NCBI RefSeq assembly: GCF_020880815.1
Contig: NZ_JAJITD010000003.1
Location: 310,001 to 374,000, forward strand
Direction: 5' to 3'
From: Paraburkholderia sejongensis
GTDB lineage: Bacteria; Pseudomonadota; Gammaproteobacteria; Burkholderiales; Burkholderiaceae
Length of the DNA stretch: 64,000 nucleotides
Each line of letters starts with the position of its first letter. The stretch's first letter is position 1. Below are positions 62,355 to 64,000 of the stretch, one piece after another. Position numbers and translations under genes: made by a program. The notes under the pieces are model-generated. The model was not told where the DNA came from, ran no database searches, and saw only the letters and a list, made by a program, of their open reading frames with translations.

Positions 62355-63568
62355 ACGGTTTCTCCCTGATGATGGAGGACAGTGGCCATATCCTTGTCGC
62401 CGCGGCCACTGAGACCGACAACGACGATCTGTTCCGGCGTCATGGTCGGAACGAGCCGGCGGGCGAAAGCCAGTGCATGCGCGCTCTTCAGCGCCGGCAG
62501 GATGCCCTCGCCACGCGTGAGCCAGTGGAAAGCGGCCAGCGCTTCGTCGTCGGTCGCCACCCTGTACTGCACGCGGTTCGACTCGAAGAGCTGCGCGTGC
62601 TCGGGACCGACGCCGGGGTAGTCCAGTCCGGCCGAGACGGAATGAGCGTCGTCGATCTGGCCATCGTCGTCTTGCAGCAGATAGGTCAGGTTGCCGTGCA
62701 GCACACCCGGGCGGCCGCCGGAAAGGCAGGCTGCGTGTTTGCCGCTGGCCAGCCCCAGTCCCCCGGCCTCCACGCCGTAGCAGCGCACCGCAGGCTCGGC
62801 GAGAAAAGGGTGGAACAGGCCGATCGAGTTCGAACCGCCGCCTATACAGGCCACCAGCGCATCCGGCAGGCGGCCGCAACGGGCCAACAGCTGTTCGCGG
62901 GTTTCTTCTCCGATGATGCGCTGGAAGTCGCGCACCATCTGCGGGTAGGGGTGAGGACCGGCACCGGTGCCGAGCAGGTAGTAAGTGTCGTCCACTCTGG
63001 TAATCCAGTCGCGTAGCGCTTCATTCATCGCGTCCTTCAGCGTCGCGGTACCGGTATGGACCGCGCGCACTTCGGCACCGAGCAGGCGCATGCGCGCCAC
63101 ATTCGGCGCCTGCCGCGCGATATCCGCCGCTCCCATGTAGACCACGCATTCCATGCGAAACAGCGCGCATACGGTGGCGGTCGCGACGCCGTGCTGACCC
63201 GCGCCGGTTTCGGCGATGATGCGGCGCTTGCCCATGCGTTCGGCCAGCAGGATCTGGCCGACGCAGTTGTTGATCTTGTGCGCGCCGGTGTGGTTGAGGT
63301 CTTCGCGTTTGAGGAAGATCTGCGCGCCCCCCAGCTCGCGCGTCAGATTTTTGGCGAGAAACAGGGGACTCGGCCGCCCGACAAAATCGGTGAGGAGCTG
63401 TCTATAGCGGCCCCGGAATGCCGGGTCCGCCATCGCCCCAGCGAGGACGCCGCGCAACTCGTGCAGAGCCGGCATCAGCGTTTCAGGCATGTAAGCGCCG
63501 CCGAATCGGCCAAACTGGCCCAACGCATCGGGTCCTTCAGTCGTGTAAGCGGTTCCGGGTGTGATCAT
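62351..63568 (-). CDS. trpB: Tryptophan synthase beta subunit
   Basis: The 405-residue enzyme has the PLP lysine in [30 protein letters not shown], the phosphate-binding [12 protein letters not shown] and [14 protein letters not shown]. It condenses indole with serine to make tryptophan. It lies divergent from a LysR gene in the trpI-trpBA arrangement known from pseudomonads, where TrpI activates trpBA when indole-glycerol phosphate builds up. No trpF is next to it, unlike the trpFBA order common in Burkholderiales. Confidence 0.95.
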   Translation of the reverse strand: MITPGTAYTTEGPDALGQFGRFGGAYMPETLMPALHELRGVLAGAMADPAFRGRYRQLLTDFVGRPSPLFLAKNLTRELGGAQIFLKREDLNHTGAHKINNCVGQILLAERMGKRRIIAETGAGQHGVATATVCALFRMECVVYMGAADIARQAPNVARMRLLGAEVRAVHTGTATLKDAMNEALRDWITRVDDTYYLLGTGAGPHPYPQMVRDFQRIIGEETREQLLARCGRLPDALVACIGGGSNSIGLFHPFLAEPAVRCYGVEAGGLGLASGKHAACLSGGRPGVLHGNLTYLLQDDDGQIDDAHSVSAGLDYPGVGPEHAQLFESNRVQYRVATDDEALAAFHWLTRGEGILPALKSAHALAFARRLVPTMTPEQIVVVGLSGRGDKDMATVLHHQGETV

Positions 63569-63678
63569 CGCTACGCTCCTTTGAAAATTTTTTGCAGCGT
63601 AGCAAGCCGGAACCGCAGTAAGAAGCGACGATTTCTTGCAGTAAGATGTAAAAAAAATTCACACCCCCTGGAACAGTG
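63569..63678. promoter_or_regulatory. Divergent trpB / trpI-like control region
   Basis: This 110-bp gap holds two short inverted repeats suited to a LysR-type regulator: TTGC-N6-GCAA at 63592-63605 and AAGAA-N8-TTCTT at 63620-63637. A GCAGTAAG octamer occurs twice between about 63615 and 63645, and an A-rich run follows near 63650. These are the likely TrpI sites and trpB promoter; no precise box assignment was possible. Confidence 0.45.
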
Positions 63679-64000
63679 ATGCGCCGTCTGCCATCTCTCA
63701 ATGCCGTGCGCTTCTTCGACGTCGCCGCGCGCAGCCTGAACCTCTCGGCCGCCGCGGCCGAGCTATGTGTGACCCATAGCGCGGTCAGTCATCAGATCCG
63801 CCAGCTTGAAGACTGGCTCGGATGCCCGCTGTTCGTGCGGCATGCCGGCGGAGTGCGCTTGACCGCTGCCGGCGAGCGCCTTCAGACGGCCACGGGACAG
63901 GCGCTGGATCAGCTGGAACGCTGCTGTGCGGACATAGCCGGTTCGGCTGGGGCAACCGAACTCGTGCTCGGCGCGCCCAGCAGCTTCCTGGCCAACTGGC
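63679..64000 (+). CDS. trpI: LysR-family regulator, TrpI-like (cut by window end)
   Basis: The first 107 codons are visible. They begin RRLPSLNAVRFFDVAARSLN and contain the GcvA/TrpI-type helix-turn-helix (LSAAAAELCVTHSAVSHQIR), followed by LEDWLGCPLFVRHAGGVRLT. The ligand domain has just started when the window ends. Being divergent from trpBA makes TrpI, the activator responding to indole-glycerol phosphate, the best guess. The GcvA/AmpR-like group shares the same HTH, so the name depends on the neighbour. Confidence 0.8.
   Translation, partial: MRRLPSLNAVRFFDVAARSLNLSAAAAELCVTHSAVSHQIRQLEDWLGCPLFVRHAGGVRLTAAGERLQTATGQALDQLERCCADIAGSAGATELVLGAPSSFLANW

Noticed and set aside
1..64000. CRISPR arrays, rRNA, tRNA, insertion sequences, prophage ends
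   Set aside because: No regularly spaced repeats, transposase-like products, integrase or conserved RNA sequence were recognised while reading the window; a dedicated search could still find a short RNA gene.

Overview
The window is high-GC chromosomal DNA of a beta-proteobacterium, most likely Burkholderiaceae (Paraburkholderia/Burkholderia-like). This rests on gene content: a Burkholderia-style type VI secretion (T6SS) operon, a dimethylsulfone-use regulon, a BadR/Bad/Ali cyclohexanecarboxylate operon, two-partner secretion and many LysR/TetR/MarR regulators. I see no rRNA, tRNA, CRISPR array or insertion sequence. Assignments come from reading motifs and gene order; no database search was possible.

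Region 1 (1-18046, plus strand) is the distal part of a T6SS locus: the end of tssC, vgrG, a large peptidoglycan-hydrolase-like effector, a mosaic of candidate immunity genes and broken effector fragments, a PAAR spike-tip gene, an unnamed membrane protein, then tssM-tssA-tssF-tssG-tssJ, mostly with 1-4 nt overlaps. The stretch from about 4575 to 7880 is mostly AT-rich. It holds one intact effector/immunity pair, two more candidate immunity genes that resemble each other, fused GH19-effector remnants, and two degenerate copies of the vgrG 3' end, each placed right after an immunity stop codon. It looks like a fossil record of effector replacement downstream of vgrG.

Region 2 (18043-36887) holds a convergent short-chain dehydrogenase, a PAS/GAF sensor kinase with a stand-alone receiver, an isolated tatA, periplasmic trehalase, an MFS exporter, a two-partner secretion locus (divergent tpsA genes and one tpsB), a PRC-barrel protein, a DGPF/YCII protein, a frameshifted CDF transporter and a GNAT acetyltransferase.

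Region 3 (36968-44803) holds an amidase with a divergent LysR regulator, then a MarR regulator (BadR-like) divergent from badH-badI-aliB-aliA. These would convert cyclohexanecarboxylate towards pimelyl-CoA; the hydratase badK is not in the operon.

Region 4 (44846-55928) is a sulfur-scavenging regulon: two acyl-CoA-dehydrogenase-fold (SfnB/DszC-like) monooxygenases, a sigma54 activator resembling SfnR, the flavin reductase msuE, dimethylsulfone monooxygenase sfnG and a complete branched-chain-amino-acid-type ABC transporter. Three copies of TGCTG-N6-CAGCA lie in its control regions, two of them upstream of sigma54-type promoters.

Region 5 (56162-64000) holds a fatty-acid-hydroxylase-family membrane protein, a Tat-exported GH28 glycosidase, an AcuI/YhdH reductase under a NemR/AcuR-like TetR regulator with a striking operator, and trpBA divergent from a trpI-like LysR gene cut by the window end.
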